From Spirochaetales bacterium Spiro_09 (GTDB lineage Bacteria; Spirochaetota; Spirochaetia; Treponematales; Treponemataceae), in NCBI GenBank assembly GCA_001604385.1, contig LVBK01000011.1, positions 1 to 64,000 of the forward strand: a stretch of 64,000 bases of DNA, in the 5' to 3' direction. The notes beneath the pieces were generated by a model. The model searched no databases and had not been told where the DNA came from. It worked only from the letters and a program-made list of their open reading frames with translations. The position numbers were made by a program, and so were the translations under genes. Every line of letters begins with the position of its first letter. The stretch's first letter is position 1. Positions 45,074 to 54,758 of the stretch are shown in pieces.

Positions 45074-46655
45074 ACACACCGTTTTATTTTCTCTTTTTCT
45101 TACCGTACTGATTGCCTCGGCAGCGGTTGCCGATGAATCGTACCCGCAATCGGTTTTTGTGGCCAGTATATCCGGTTCTCAACCGGATTTGCGGCCTCAT
45201 CGGGCATATAATGCGGATGAAGCGCAAATCATGACCGCCCTCTACGAGGGCTTGTTTGTCTACGATCCCTATACCCTTGAGCCAATGCCGGGTATTGCGG
45301 AATCATGGACAGTTTCCAAAGACGGTCTTGAATGGAAATTCACCCTGCGCACGAATGCGCGTTTTGAAACCGGCGAAACAATAACCGCCGAACAGGTTGC
45401 ACGGTCATGGAGAGCGCTGCTTGATCCTGCGGTTCAAGCCCCGTATGCCTCGCTTCTTGACAGTATCTCGGGTGCATTTGCCTACCGCACCGGACAAACG
45501 ACAGATACGGACACAATAGGAATCAGCGCGCTCGATGAGCGAACCCTGCAGGTTCGGCTGGAACGTCCCACAGAACACCTGAGCAGGATTCTCTGCCATC
45601 ATGCGTTCAGTATCATTCACCCGAAGGATATGGCCAGAGGCGCCCGAAACGAAGCGGAAGCCACACTGAAGCCCCTGTCATCCGGACCTTTTAAATTAGT
45701 GTCCCGTGATGAAAATTCTCTTGTATTCGAGAAGAACGAACATTACTGGGATGCTGCCCGCGTTTCCCTCCCCGGCCTGGTCATTGTCATTTCAGATGAT
45801 CCTGAAGTTCTGACCGCCCGTTTCAACCGCGGTGAAATTCACTGGCTGGCCGGCGAAATGAATTTATCAAAACTGGCGGATACCTCGCTCGTCAGGGTGT
45901 CACCCATGTTCGCAACAGAGTTTTTCTTTTTCAGATCGGTAACCGGACCCTGGAGCGACATGCGTCTGCGCAATGCATATCTTCTGACAATCCCCTATGC
46001 CGAACTGAGGGCGGAACGGCTGATACCGGCCAAAACCCTGGTATTCCCCATCTCCGGTTATCCTGAACTGGAGGGACTTGAAAAAACCGATCCAGCCCGC
46101 GCACGCGAGCTGGTTGCCGAAGCCGGCATCGGTGACCCGTCCCTCATTCCGCCCCTCGTTGTCAGGATTCCAGATTCTGCCTCCTACAGGAAGATTGCAG
46201 ACATATTGGTAGCTGCATGGACGAAGGAGGGGTTTCCCGCAACGCTGGAGGTTGTTCCCTTTCAGGGATATTACGCCTCGCTGAGGAAAAATGATTACGG
46301 ACTGGGCATTACATCATGGATTGGTGATTTTGCCGACCCCCTCGCGTTTCTGGAGATGTTCAGGCCGACGTCAACCCTGAATGATTCAGGATGGTCAAAC
46401 GAAACCTTTGAAAACTTGATACGGGAAGCTTCGGCAGAAAAATCGACCGAAAAGCGCTATGGCAAACTAGCCGATGCCGAACGACTGCTCCTGTCAGAGG
46501 GAGTCATCATACCGGTAGGACACAATCCCTCGCTGAACGTCATTGACACATCCGCCCTGACCGGCTGGTATGTCAACGCGCTTGATATTCATCCGTTCAA
46601 GTTCATCAAATTTATCCCGGGCTCGATTCTCCCCGGCGTCGTCATGGCCCGGTAA
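45066..46655 (+). CDS. Periplasmic oligopeptide-binding protein (SBP family 5, OppA-like)
   Basis: 529 residues. Signal peptide (cleavage near AVADE) with no lipobox Cys, so soluble periplasmic. SBP_5 pattern: ALYEGLFVYDPYTLEPMPGIAESW, then WKFTLRTNARFETGETITAEQVARSW (cores LYEGLFVYDP and WKFTLR). The ATG overlaps the previous stop by 8 nt. No Opp permease or ATPase is nearby, so its partner transporter is elsewhere. Confidence 0.88.
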   Translation: MHKHTVLFSLFLTVLIASAAVADESYPQSVFVASISGSQPDLRPHRAYNADEAQIMTALYEGLFVYDPYTLEPMPGIAESWTVSKDGLEWKFTLRTNARFETGETITAEQVARSWRALLDPAVQAPYASLLDSISGAFAYRTGQTTDTDTIGISALDERTLQVRLERPTEHLSRILCHHAFSIIHPKDMARGARNEAEATLKPLSSGPFKLVSRDENSLVFEKNEHYWDAARVSLPGLVIVISDDPEVLTARFNRGEIHWLAGEMNLSKLADTSLVRVSPMFATEFFFFRSVTGPWSDMRLRNAYLLTIPYAELRAERLIPAKTLVFPISGYPELEGLEKTDPARARELVAEAGIGDPSLIPPLVVRIPDSASYRKIADILVAAWTKEGFPATLEVVPFQGYYASLRKNDYGLGITSWIGDFADPLAFLEMFRPTSTLNDSGWSNETFENLIREASAEKSTEKRYGKLADAERLLLSEGVIIPVGHNPSLNVIDTSALTGWYVNALDIHPFKFIKFIPGSILPGVVMAR

Positions 46656-46692
46656 ACACGTGAAATGGAGCCCTGACTATCGGGACACAGGC

Positions 46693-46721
46693 TTGGCCAG
46701 ACGGTTTTTTTGTGCTATAAT
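46693..46721 (+). promoter_or_regulatory. carD promoter, predicted leaderless start
   Basis: TTGGCC (46693-46698), a 17-nt spacer and TATAAT (46716-46721), extended by TGC. The carD ATG at 46730 is 8 nt downstream with no SD. Confidence 0.7.
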
Positions 46722-46729
46722 TGATCGGT

Positions 46730-47347
46730 ATGAGTCAAACTACCACTTTTTCTGTCGAGCAGAAGATCGTATACCCCAGTCAGGGTGTCGGAAAAATTAC
46801 CGAAATTAAAGAGAAACTCTTCAAGAATGAATCGGTTTTGTATTATGTCATTTATCTTGATGTTTCCGATATGACGGTCATGGTTCCCGTCAATAAGGCT
46901 GAAGATCTTGGAATTCGTGCCATTGTGTCACCGGAAGAGGCCCAAAAGGCACTGGATCTTATCTCCCAGGAATTTGAGCCCATTCCCTCTGACTGGAAAC
47001 TGCGGTATCAAATTAACCTTGATCTTCTTAAAAAAGGCAGTGTTATCGACATTGCGACCATAGTACGTTCGTTGTACCACCGCAGCAAGGTAAAAGAGTT
47101 GCCCATACTTGAACGAAAACTCTACGATTCTGCACGCAAGCTGCTTGAAGACGAAATCACCTATGCGCTGGAAAAACCCCGCGATGAGGTTGAAGCGCTC
47201 ATACATACGCATCTCGAACCGTTCGGAGAGGCCCTTCCCAAGGCACCGAAAGAAGTCACACCGGTTCTTGAGGACGACGATGACTTTATCGATGATGATC
47301 TTGAACAGGAAGATGAAACAGATGACGGGGATGAATCGGACGAATAA
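46730..47347 (+). CDS. carD: CarD/CdnL family RNA polymerase-binding regulator
   Basis: 205 residues. The N-terminal RNAP-interaction domain reads KIVYPSQGVGKITEI with later MTVMVPVNKAED. A helical C-terminal domain binds DNA upstream of -10. The C-terminus has an acidic tail (about 20 Asp/Glu). CarD stabilises open promoter complexes and often controls rRNA transcription. ispD and ispF follow (3-nt gap, then ATGA overlap). Confidence 0.92.
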   Translation: MSQTTTFSVEQKIVYPSQGVGKITEIKEKLFKNESVLYYVIYLDVSDMTVMVPVNKAEDLGIRAIVSPEEAQKALDLISQEFEPIPSDWKLRYQINLDLLKKGSVIDIATIVRSLYHRSKVKELPILERKLYDSARKLLEDEITYALEKPRDEVEALIHTHLEPFGEALPKAPKEVTPVLEDDDDFIDDDLEQEDETDDGDESDE

Positions 47348-47350
47348 GCG

Positions 47351-48049
47351 ATGACATTCGCGCTGATTATAACGGCTGCAGGAAGTTCACAGCGTATGGG
47401 CGGTACGCTCAAAAAAGAGTATCTGCCCCTTGACCCGCATGGAGACGGATCCGTCAGTGTGTTGTCACAGGTTCTGTATTCCTTTTTATCGGCGGGAACC
47501 TTTCAACCCGTTGTCATCACAATACCACCCGGGGGCGCTGAAGAGGCGGCAACAGTTCTTGCGCGCGATCACCGCCTCCATGAATTCGATATTTTCCCCC
47601 GGGGTATTCACTTCACCGAAGGAGGCGCCAGCCGTCAGGCTTCCGTCCTCAGGGGGATGGAAGCTGTTTCGGTTCATGGCAGCCCGGATGCGGTCCTGAT
47701 CCATGACGGCGCCCGCCCCTGGATTACCCCCCGACTGATCCGCCTTGTCTGCGATGACTGCATCGCCCACGGCGCATCCGTTCCCGGCATGACACCCGTC
47801 GACACGCAGAAGGAAATTGACGGGACCGGCACCATTGTGCGCCATTTGCAGCGGGATCGCCTGGTGTCGGTACAAACCCCGCAGGCTTTTTTGTTTCTCC
47901 CCTTGCTTGATGCGCACAGGAAGGCGGCAACGGATGGCGAAGCATACACCGATGACACGGCAATATGGTCCCGTTATGCGGGATCAGTCCATGTCTGCAG
48001 CGGCGAGCACTCGAACAAGAAAATAACCTGGCCAGGAGATATCGGATGA
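47351..48049 (+). CDS. ispD: 2-C-methyl-D-erythritol 4-phosphate cytidylyltransferase
   Basis: 232 residues. CTP-binding AAGSSQRMGG then KKEYLPL; later GGASRQASVLRG and VLIHDGARPW, VSVQTPQAF. Catalyses the third step of the non-mevalonate isoprenoid pathway. No SD before the ATG, but it starts 3 nt after carD's stop. ispF overlaps its stop by ATGA. Confidence 0.95.
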   Translation: MTFALIITAAGSSQRMGGTLKKEYLPLDPHGDGSVSVLSQVLYSFLSAGTFQPVVITIPPGGAEEAATVLARDHRLHEFDIFPRGIHFTEGGASRQASVLRGMEAVSVHGSPDAVLIHDGARPWITPRLIRLVCDDCIAHGASVPGMTPVDTQKEIDGTGTIVRHLQRDRLVSVQTPQAFLFLPLLDAHRKAATDGEAYTDDTAIWSRYAGSVHVCSGEHSNKKITWPGDIG

Positions 48050-48519
48050 TTCGCATAGGACTCGGATACGACCTTCACCGGCTCGTCGAGGGTAGAAGAC
48101 TCATGCTCGGCGGCGTACAAATTCCCCACGACAAGGGTGAAGACGCTCATTCCGACGGTGATGTCCTCCTGCACGCCATTACTGACGCCCTGCTCGGAGC
48201 GGCTGCACTGGGAGATATCGGAGAACTGTTTCCGCCCTCCGATATGCGCTGGAAAAATGCGGACTCGGCGGCGCTTTTAGGTACGGCCTACGAGCGTGTC
48301 CTCCGTGAAGGCTGGAAGATAGTCAATCTGGACTGCGTTATCGCCATTGAAAAGCCGAAACTCCTGCCCTACCGAACCAGTATACGCGAATCAATTTCTT
48401 CCATATTGCACATCCCGCTTGACGCGGTCTTCATCAAGGCAAAAACCGGCGAGCAGCTGGGACCCATTGGCGAACAACAGGCTGTCGAAGTATGGGCAAA
48501 TTGTTTACTGGAACGCTGA
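48046..48519 (+). CDS. ispF: 2-C-methyl-D-erythritol 2,4-cyclodiphosphate synthase
   Basis: 157 residues, full length. Zinc ligands in GYDLHRL and DAHSDGDVLLHAITDALLGA (cores DLH and LHA), with GDIGELFPPSD and later KAKTGEQLGPIG. Forms the cyclodiphosphate after IspE. AGGAG SD. The in-frame extension to 47965 is inside ispD and not a real start. Confidence 0.96.
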   Translation: MIRIGLGYDLHRLVEGRRLMLGGVQIPHDKGEDAHSDGDVLLHAITDALLGAAALGDIGELFPPSDMRWKNADSAALLGTAYERVLREGWKIVNLDCVIAIEKPKLLPYRTSIRESISSILHIPLDAVFIKAKTGEQLGPIGEQQAVEVWANCLLER

Positions 48520-48538
48520 ATTCCGGTTTCAGTGCCAC

Positions 48539-51500
48539 TTACCGCTGGGGTAATTCAAGTATAAGCTCGACCTCGCCCCGCGAGAGCTTCAGGGCGCGGG
48601 CAATTTCATCGGTCTTCCATCCCTGGTGTGCAAGTTTCACGACATTCTCGCGTATGCCCGGCGACGGCGCACCGCTCGTTTTTTTGGCCGGGGACTCATC
48701 CTTGAGCAAGTCGGACAATAGTTTAAGCTGATCCTGGGATTGCCGGGAAATTTCCTCAAGACGGGTTTCGGTACGGGCAAGCCATTCACGGGCAGTTTGC
48801 ATCTTTTCGGTACGCTTTTCGACCTCTTCAAGAATTCCGTCAAGGTCCGACAGTTTTTCGACCAGTGATGAAGCCTTGTCCCGGTTTTCAAGCACCAGTG
48901 CAATATTGGTGCGAACCTCTTCCAGTTCGGCGGGTACCGACGAAACCGCCTGACGGTACGTAGCAACTTCTTTTTCCAGGGATTTTAAATCCTCGAAGGC
49001 CCGGTCTATTCCTTCCACCGTCTGGTCCAGCACAAGAGACTTTTTATCAAGACGCTCATATCGGCCGTTGACCTCGGCAATAATCTCCTCAAAGCGTCGT
49101 ATCTGTACCTGGAATTGCTGGAGGTCATCGTTTGTTACGGTAAACTCGCTCAACTTGCGGTCTATCGAATCGGAGAGAGCCAACAGCTTGTTAAAGTCAC
49201 TTTCAAGAATGTCAACCCGCTTTTTCTCGGTCAGGAACCGGGTAATTTTCTGCGAGGACTCCTCTTCCAGCTTGCGAACCTTTTGATACTGCTGTTCCAG
49301 ATTTTTCATGGTTTCACGGTACACATCAAGGCGTGACAGTTCACCCTTCAGGTTGTCGATGCCAGTTTCAAGGGAGGTCCGTAATTCCTCTGCCCGATCG
49401 AATACCCGTGTCTGGGCAATAAAGGCCTTTTGTTTACGGTCAATTTCTTCAAGGGTTTGACCGAGCACTGAGGTATCCGCCTCAAGTTTTTGTACAAGAC
49501 CCGCGCGCGTTTTATCCAGATTGTCCCGCATGTCCTGAATGGACTGCCGGACGAGCTTGATGGTCTGATCGGTTTCAACCGATGTTTCCCGGATACGGCG
49601 GGCTGTTTCCCCTGCCATTTCGTCATAGGCCCGAGTGAAGGACTCGAGTGCCTCGGTTGTCTTCCGGTTGAATTCCTGTTCGGTACGGACCATATCGCTT
49701 TTCAATTCGTCAAGGGAACGTTGCAGGGCATCCTGTTCGGTACGGGTTTCAGTCATAAAGGCTCGATACTGATCGTCATATCCGTCCTTCAAGGACGCTA
49801 TTGCGGAATCGGTCGCCCCCGACAAACCTTCGAGGCGCTCGGATAGCTGGGCTTGCGAGGAGGAAAACAGTTGTTCGTTCCGGGCTTGCCAGGCAGCAAA
49901 GGCGCCTTTCATTTCTTCAAGCGTACCGGCTGCGTCGGTACGCGCGCCCTCGATGATTTCGGCAAAACCGCGTGTCTTAAGCTCAATGTCCCGTTCCTGG
50001 TTACGCAAGAGCTCCAAAAGATTAATATGATGAGAGTCAAATTCGTTGCGGGCATGCTGTTCGGCCGCCTTGCGCGCTTCGGCGAAATCAGTACGGAATT
50101 GCTCGACAAAGGCATGGATTGACGTATCGCTTTCGGTAATCTTCCCCCGCAACTCCGCCTCAACGGAGGCAATATGGGACTCAAGCCGGTCAGTGTGCTG
50201 GCGATATTGATCCGAGATGGCAGCAAGACGTTCCTTGAGGTCTGCGGCATATATGGCCTCAAGATCGGACCGGGAGGCCTCGGCCTCAGCGGACAGATTT
50301 TCAAGGCGGCTGTCGACATTCTCTTTCCAGCCGTCAAGCGCCGCGGTGATAGCATCGCTTCGTTTGGAAAGATCCGCGAAAAAGTCGTCTTCAAACATCT
50401 TGAGTTTGGCTGACACATTGTCGTACGCACGGGACTTCAATTCATTCAGCCCGCTCTCCAGGGTGTTCATACGGTCAGACAGAACAAGCGCATCCTGCTC
50501 GAATTTGGCGACAAAGCCATTCTGCCGGTTTTGCTGCTCCGCAGTCCACTGCGTAAAGCCGGAAAGAACCCGTTTTTCGGTTTCGCCCAGGGCGATATGC
50601 AGCTGGGCGTCCAGCTGCTCCGCATCGGTCACCAGGCGTTCAAAACCGGCAATGCGGCTCTCGATATCAACGTTGAATACGTCGAGTTTTCCGGTAAGGT
50701 TTTCGACAGACTGATTGACGCCGGCTTCCGCTTTGCGTAGTTCCGTTTGCATCCGCTGTTCGAGTCCGGCCAGATCGCCCTGCAGGTTGCGTTCTGCGTC
50801 CTCAAGGAGGCGGGCAACCTCGCTCCGTATGCGCGAAACAGAGGCTTCAGTGCCCTGGCGAGATTCCGTAACTGTGTTTTCAACCACACGACTGTGTTCC
50901 TCGAGGCGGTCCGAGAGAGCGGCGAGTCGCTCCTCGAGAGTATCCTGTACAGTTTTCAGGCGTAAAAGAGCTTCCTCCCTGCTCTTTCCCAGCTGCAATG
51001 CAAATTGAGCTTCACCCGAAGCGATGGTCTCGCCGATACCGGCTATGTGAGCCGAAACGTTCTGATCCACACGGGCAAGCTGCTCTTCATACAGACCTCG
51101 CTGTTCGGCAAGACGATGTTCATACTCGGTTCGCAGTGCTTCAAGCCGATCTGCAAGAGTGTCCCGGCTTTTTTGCAAATTGACCGCCAATTCGGAATCT
51201 CCCGCGGTAATAGCGCGTTCAAGATTCTGCACATGCTGTGAAAGGCGGCTGTCAAGTTCCGAAAAGACCTGTTCGAAACGCGAGCGGTTTTCCGCAAGTG
51301 CACGCGAGGTGGTTGAAACATCTGATTCAAGCTGGTTGCCGAGTGAAGAAATACCCTCGCTCAACCGGAGAGACAGGGATTCGGTTTCCTGCACAAGGGC
51401 TTCTGAAAGTTCCGCAAGAAGGGAACGGGAAAGTTCCTCCTGCCGGGAAAGATCCGCAGTCAAGGACTCGAGCCGGGATTGTGATTCTCCCTGAATGCGG

Positions 51501-52597
51501 CTGACAGTGGCAGAAAAGTTTTTTTCCAGCTCATCGGTTTCAGCGCGGGAACGTTCAAGAGCCAAAGAAACGGTCTGTTCGGCACTGCTTTCAATACGAT
51601 GCAATTCCGCCTCGATCTGCTCAATCCGCGATTGCACGAGAGACTCGGAAGAGCGCACATGGTCTTCAATACGCGAAACGGCCGATTCCGTATCGCTTTC
51701 AAGCCGGCGTACCTCGGAACGGGTACTTTCAAGGTATTCGTCAGCCTCGGCCTGCCAGGTAGTCTTGAAAGATTTGACCAGAGCCTGGACTTCATGGATA
51801 CGTTCCTTTGTCTGCTCATGAAGGGTGGCTGTTTTCTCTTCGACCGCTTCACGGTATTTTGCGAGCCGTTCCGTTGCCTGCTCCTTCAATTTTGAGAAGG
51901 CAGAATCCTCAAGAGCATCAGCCTTTTTGGCAGCTTCTGTAAATGCTTTTTGATAGAGTTCCTTCAAGCGGTTGGTGCCCTGTTCAAGCAGAATGGCCCC
52001 TTCCGATTCGGCCCGGACAACACGTTGTTCCAGGGCCGACATGGTGCCGGACAGGCGTTCCAGGGTTTCGGCATGAATCGAAGAAAGCATGACCCGGTTG
52101 TCCTCGGCGCATTGAGCGCGCAGTTCGGGCAGGCCCTTCGCAATATCTTCCAGCTGTTTGCGCGAAGCAAGTATTTTTTTTGCAAGAGAATCCGCAAAAT
52201 CGGATTCATCCCGGACAGCGGCGAGATTTTTTTCCGCGAGAGCGGTCATCTCGAGCAATTGGGACAGTGTTGCGTCGTAGCCGTCAATGCGCTTGCCGAA
52301 ATTCTCGACCGACTGAACGCGCTCAAGCAAGGCATTTTCGCGTTCCGCAATGTCGGCCCGGATGCTCTCAAGCCGATTAACGGCGGCCACCGCTTTTGAC
52401 TGCTGGACATCAAGCGCAATCGACGACTCTTCAAGACGGTTCATGCGTTCTTTCATGAACAGTTCAAGCTCTTCTTTCAGTTTGTCCGAGAATTTTTTTA
52501 TTTTTTCCAGGGACCGGTTGTTTTTGTCAAGCTGTCGGAAAACAATAACCATTGCGAGACAAATAATGAGGGTTATAATATTTCCGGGAGTAATCAT
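48539..52597 (-). CDS. Giant spirochaete coiled-coil protein (SpiroCoCo type)
   Basis: 1,352 residues. A short N-terminal membrane anchor (about 5-23, ITLIICLAMVIVFR) is followed by about 1,250 residues of continuous alpha-helical coiled coil with heptad-like Glu/Leu/Ala/Arg pattern and few Gly or Pro. The last 40 residues (GWKTDEIARALKLSRGEVELILEL) form a helix-turn-helix-like end. Spirochaete genomes carry such long coiled-coil proteins. It probably is a filament or scaffold anchored at the inner membrane. Converges on ispF. AGGGCGG near the ATG is a weak SD. Confidence 0.88.
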   Translation of the reverse strand: MITPGNIITLIICLAMVIVFRQLDKNNRSLEKIKKFSDKLKEELELFMKERMNRLEESSIALDVQQSKAVAAVNRLESIRADIAERENALLERVQSVENFGKRIDGYDATLSQLLEMTALAEKNLAAVRDESDFADSLAKKILASRKQLEDIAKGLPELRAQCAEDNRVMLSSIHAETLERLSGTMSALEQRVVRAESEGAILLEQGTNRLKELYQKAFTEAAKKADALEDSAFSKLKEQATERLAKYREAVEEKTATLHEQTKERIHEVQALVKSFKTTWQAEADEYLESTRSEVRRLESDTESAVSRIEDHVRSSESLVQSRIEQIEAELHRIESSAEQTVSLALERSRAETDELEKNFSATVSRIQGESQSRLESLTADLSRQEELSRSLLAELSEALVQETESLSLRLSEGISSLGNQLESDVSTTSRALAENRSRFEQVFSELDSRLSQHVQNLERAITAGDSELAVNLQKSRDTLADRLEALRTEYEHRLAEQRGLYEEQLARVDQNVSAHIAGIGETIASGEAQFALQLGKSREEALLRLKTVQDTLEERLAALSDRLEEHSRVVENTVTESRQGTEASVSRIRSEVARLLEDAERNLQGDLAGLEQRMQTELRKAEAGVNQSVENLTGKLDVFNVDIESRIAGFERLVTDAEQLDAQLHIALGETEKRVLSGFTQWTAEQQNRQNGFVAKFEQDALVLSDRMNTLESGLNELKSRAYDNVSAKLKMFEDDFFADLSKRSDAITAALDGWKENVDSRLENLSAEAEASRSDLEAIYAADLKERLAAISDQYRQHTDRLESHIASVEAELRGKITESDTSIHAFVEQFRTDFAEARKAAEQHARNEFDSHHINLLELLRNQERDIELKTRGFAEIIEGARTDAAGTLEEMKGAFAAWQARNEQLFSSSQAQLSERLEGLSGATDSAIASLKDGYDDQYRAFMTETRTEQDALQRSLDELKSDMVRTEQEFNRKTTEALESFTRAYDEMAGETARRIRETSVETDQTIKLVRQSIQDMRDNLDKTRAGLVQKLEADTSVLGQTLEEIDRKQKAFIAQTRVFDRAEELRTSLETGIDNLKGELSRLDVYRETMKNLEQQYQKVRKLEEESSQKITRFLTEKKRVDILESDFNKLLALSDSIDRKLSEFTVTNDDLQQFQVQIRRFEEIIAEVNGRYERLDKKSLVLDQTVEGIDRAFEDLKSLEKEVATYRQAVSSVPAELEEVRTNIALVLENRDKASSLVEKLSDLDGILEEVEKRTEKMQTAREWLARTETRLEEISRQSQDQLKLLSDLLKDESPAKKTSGAPSPGIRENVVKLAHQGWKTDEIARALKLSRGEVELILELPQR

Positions 52598-52665
52598 CGT
52601 CGTCCGCCCTTTTTTTTTCCAGATTAGCAGATTGCTTATAAAACCGGAAACACAGTTTCAATGAG

Positions 52666-53355
52666 TTATTTTAGCACATCACCGGTCAATTGGCGATAGG
52701 AAGTAAATGAAATGTCGGCGTCGGGAATCCGCTTTCCGAGCGCCCGGGCAAACGGATGGACAATACATGCGGTTTTCATGCCGACACCCGAAGCTCCCAC
52801 TACATCCGAGGCTTGGCTGTTTCCGACATACAACACCCGGGAGGGCTCGACTCCAAGAGTAGAAGCCAGATCAAGGAAGGGAACCGGCGACGGCTTGAGG
52901 GCTCCGCATTCCTCGGAGCCGAGGATACAGTCACACAGAGGCGCAAGTCCCCATATATCCTCTTTTTGGGAGGGTAAAAAATCGGAAAGTATCCCGATTT
53001 TCAGGCCGGACTCACGGAATGCGGTAAAGGTTTCAAGCAGGTGGGGAAAGGGCCGAACCCGGCGAAAAAGGGGTTTCCAACCCTCATAGATGAGGTCGTC
53101 GATGTATTCCATCATGGACTCGACATCACCGCCCCTGCGTTCGGCCATCAGGGATGCCTGCCAGCGAAAAAAATCGTCATGACGCTGGGCGGGGTGGGCT
53201 TCCTGCCACAGACGGATCTGCTTTCTGACCCCGCCAAAATCAATCATGAACGACAGATTGCGTACGATAAAGGGAATGATAATACGATGTAGGGCTGCAT
53301 CGGGATACAGGGTGCCGTCAATATCGAAGGCAACGGCATCAATTTCTGATCTCAT
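52666..53355 (-). CDS. HAD-superfamily hydrolase (phosphatase)
   Basis: 229 residues. HAD motif I AFDIDGTLYP with nucleophile Asp and DxDGT; motif II LSDF; a Lys in LKPSPVPF (motif III-type) and motif IV GNSQASDVVGASGVG. Phosphatase of an unknown small substrate. The ATG overlaps the TonB-like stop by ATGA, with no separate promoter. Confidence 0.9.
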   Translation of the reverse strand: MRSEIDAVAFDIDGTLYPDAALHRIIIPFIVRNLSFMIDFGGVRKQIRLWQEAHPAQRHDDFFRWQASLMAERRGGDVESMMEYIDDLIYEGWKPLFRRVRPFPHLLETFTAFRESGLKIGILSDFLPSQKEDIWGLAPLCDCILGSEECGALKPSPVPFLDLASTLGVEPSRVLYVGNSQASDVVGASGVGMKTACIVHPFARALGKRIPDADISFTSYRQLTGDVLK

Positions 53356-54347
53356 TGTACTTTTATACTATACGAAAACCTGGCCTGTCCATCCTGAAGT
53401 CCGCTTTCAAAGCGCCACCGGGCAAATTCATTTCTGAGCCACTCACGAACGTCCGGTGGAAGGAGCGCCGACGGGGTAAAGATGACAAGGGATCCGGGAA
53501 CTGAACCGTCGGCCCGCACGGTAAATTGAACTGTAATGGTTCGATCTGAATCAATTTGGCGTGCAAGATTGTCGGGCAAGTGTATCTCTGCCCGAACCGG
53601 GCTTATGAGCCTGCGGGTGCCACCCTCAAAGCTGATGCCCCCAAGCGTTGAGGTACGCTCACCCGCTGATCCGCTTTCCCGGCTCGCCGGCGCGGCGGTT
53701 TCCCCGGAAGCGACAACAGTACGGGCACCCGCTATCTGCGACAGAGCCTCACCGGTAGCAGCGGAGGCAGCGGTGCTTTTTCGTGCAGAGGAGGCGTCGC
53801 TTCGCACCGGTCCGTCCTGTTCGGTACCCACAAGGGCAGCGCTGCCTTCAAGTTCGGCAGAAGGGTTTCCCCGGGGCGGCGCTGTAGTCTGTGTCGGACG
53901 ATCCGAGGTTCGGCTGCTCGAGAAATCAAGGAATTCTGCTTCGCCGACAGTATTGTTCGAGGATATAACCGGTTGGGGAAAATCCGGAATACCGAGTCCC
54001 TCCGAGCTGGAAGTCGCGGGTTTTACAGTTTGCCCGCCCCGCGCCGGAGAGGTCGGCTGACGGGCAGTCGGGCGCGGGGGAGAGACTGCGGGAGCCGCGG
54101 GAGCCGTGGGTGCAGACGGTGAAGGTGCCGCCGGTTCGGGCGCAGGAGATTGCTCCGACCGGGAAACGGCTTCCGGATAAGAAGGAGGAGAAAGGGTGAT
54201 ACTGACAACCGGAAAGTCGGGTGTCTTTATATCCGAGCGCTCGAGGGGAACAAGAGCGATCACTACCAGAAAGGCCGCCCATAAGCCGAGGCTTCCGAGA
54301 GAACTGTGCAGCAGTCTTTTCCGGTCCTGATAGGTCAATTCTGTCAT
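53352..54347 (-). CDS. TonB-like energy transducer
   Basis: 331 residues. One membrane helix at about 15-32, then a long Pro/Ala-rich linker (about 65-260) and a C-terminal domain resembling TonB_C (TVQFTVRADGSVPGSLVIF, WRFESGLQDGQARFSYSIKV). With ExbB and ExbD directly upstream it would span the periplasm and energise an outer-membrane protein. Starts 3 nt after exbD's stop. TolA-like use is the alternative. Confidence 0.75.
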   Translation of the reverse strand: MTELTYQDRKRLLHSSLGSLGLWAAFLVVIALVPLERSDIKTPDFPVVSITLSPPSYPEAVSRSEQSPAPEPAAPSPSAPTAPAAPAVSPPRPTARQPTSPARGGQTVKPATSSSEGLGIPDFPQPVISSNNTVGEAEFLDFSSSRTSDRPTQTTAPPRGNPSAELEGSAALVGTEQDGPVRSDASSARKSTAASAATGEALSQIAGARTVVASGETAAPASRESGSAGERTSTLGGISFEGGTRRLISPVRAEIHLPDNLARQIDSDRTITVQFTVRADGSVPGSLVIFTPSALLPPDVREWLRNEFARWRFESGLQDGQARFSYSIKVQ

Positions 54348-54350
54348 CGC

Positions 54351-54758
54351 TCAGTCCTGATTCCGTGCCCGTAAATTCACACCGGTATAGCCAGTGCGTC
54401 GCAATGAATCCAGTATGCGTACAATCATTCCGTTTGGAACGACCGCATCGGCCTCAAGACTGACCGGAACCGCGTCACGCCCGTCAGCTGCAGCCAAAAC
54501 ATTCAACGCGTCCTCGAGACTTTCGAGCTCGACGGCTTCACTGTTTACAAATATCTCCCCGCCGGCAGAAACGGTTATGGTTATTCCCGATGTACGGATG
54601 CCCTCTGCGGTTGAAGACTGCGGCAGATCAAGCGATATACCGGGCAAGACCGCAAACGTTGTCGATACCAGAAAGAAGAGTATAAGCTGGAATACGACAT
54701 CTATCATGGGCACCAGGTCAACGACAGCCCTGGTTTCCAGTTTGCGTTTAAATTTCAT
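54351..54758 (-). CDS. exbD: ExbD/TolR family proton-channel subunit
   Basis: 135 residues from the ATG at 54758 (a TTG start 21 nt upstream is less likely). A single membrane helix with the essential Asp: VDLVPMIDVVFQLILFFLVS (Asp at about 23). Periplasmic domain follows. Overlaps exbB by 11 nt, so tightly coupled. Confidence 0.9.
   Translation of the reverse strand: MKFKRKLETRAVVDLVPMIDVVFQLILFFLVSTTFAVLPGISLDLPQSSTAEGIRTSGITITVSAGGEIFVNSEAVELESLEDALNVLAAADGRDAVPVSLEADAVVPNGMIVRILDSLRRTGYTGVNLRARNQD

Noticed and set aside
50715-51821. Open plus-strand frames opposite the coiled-coil gene
   Set aside because: The Ser/Arg-rich translations are the expected antisense shadow of a Glu/Leu/Ala-rich coiled coil.
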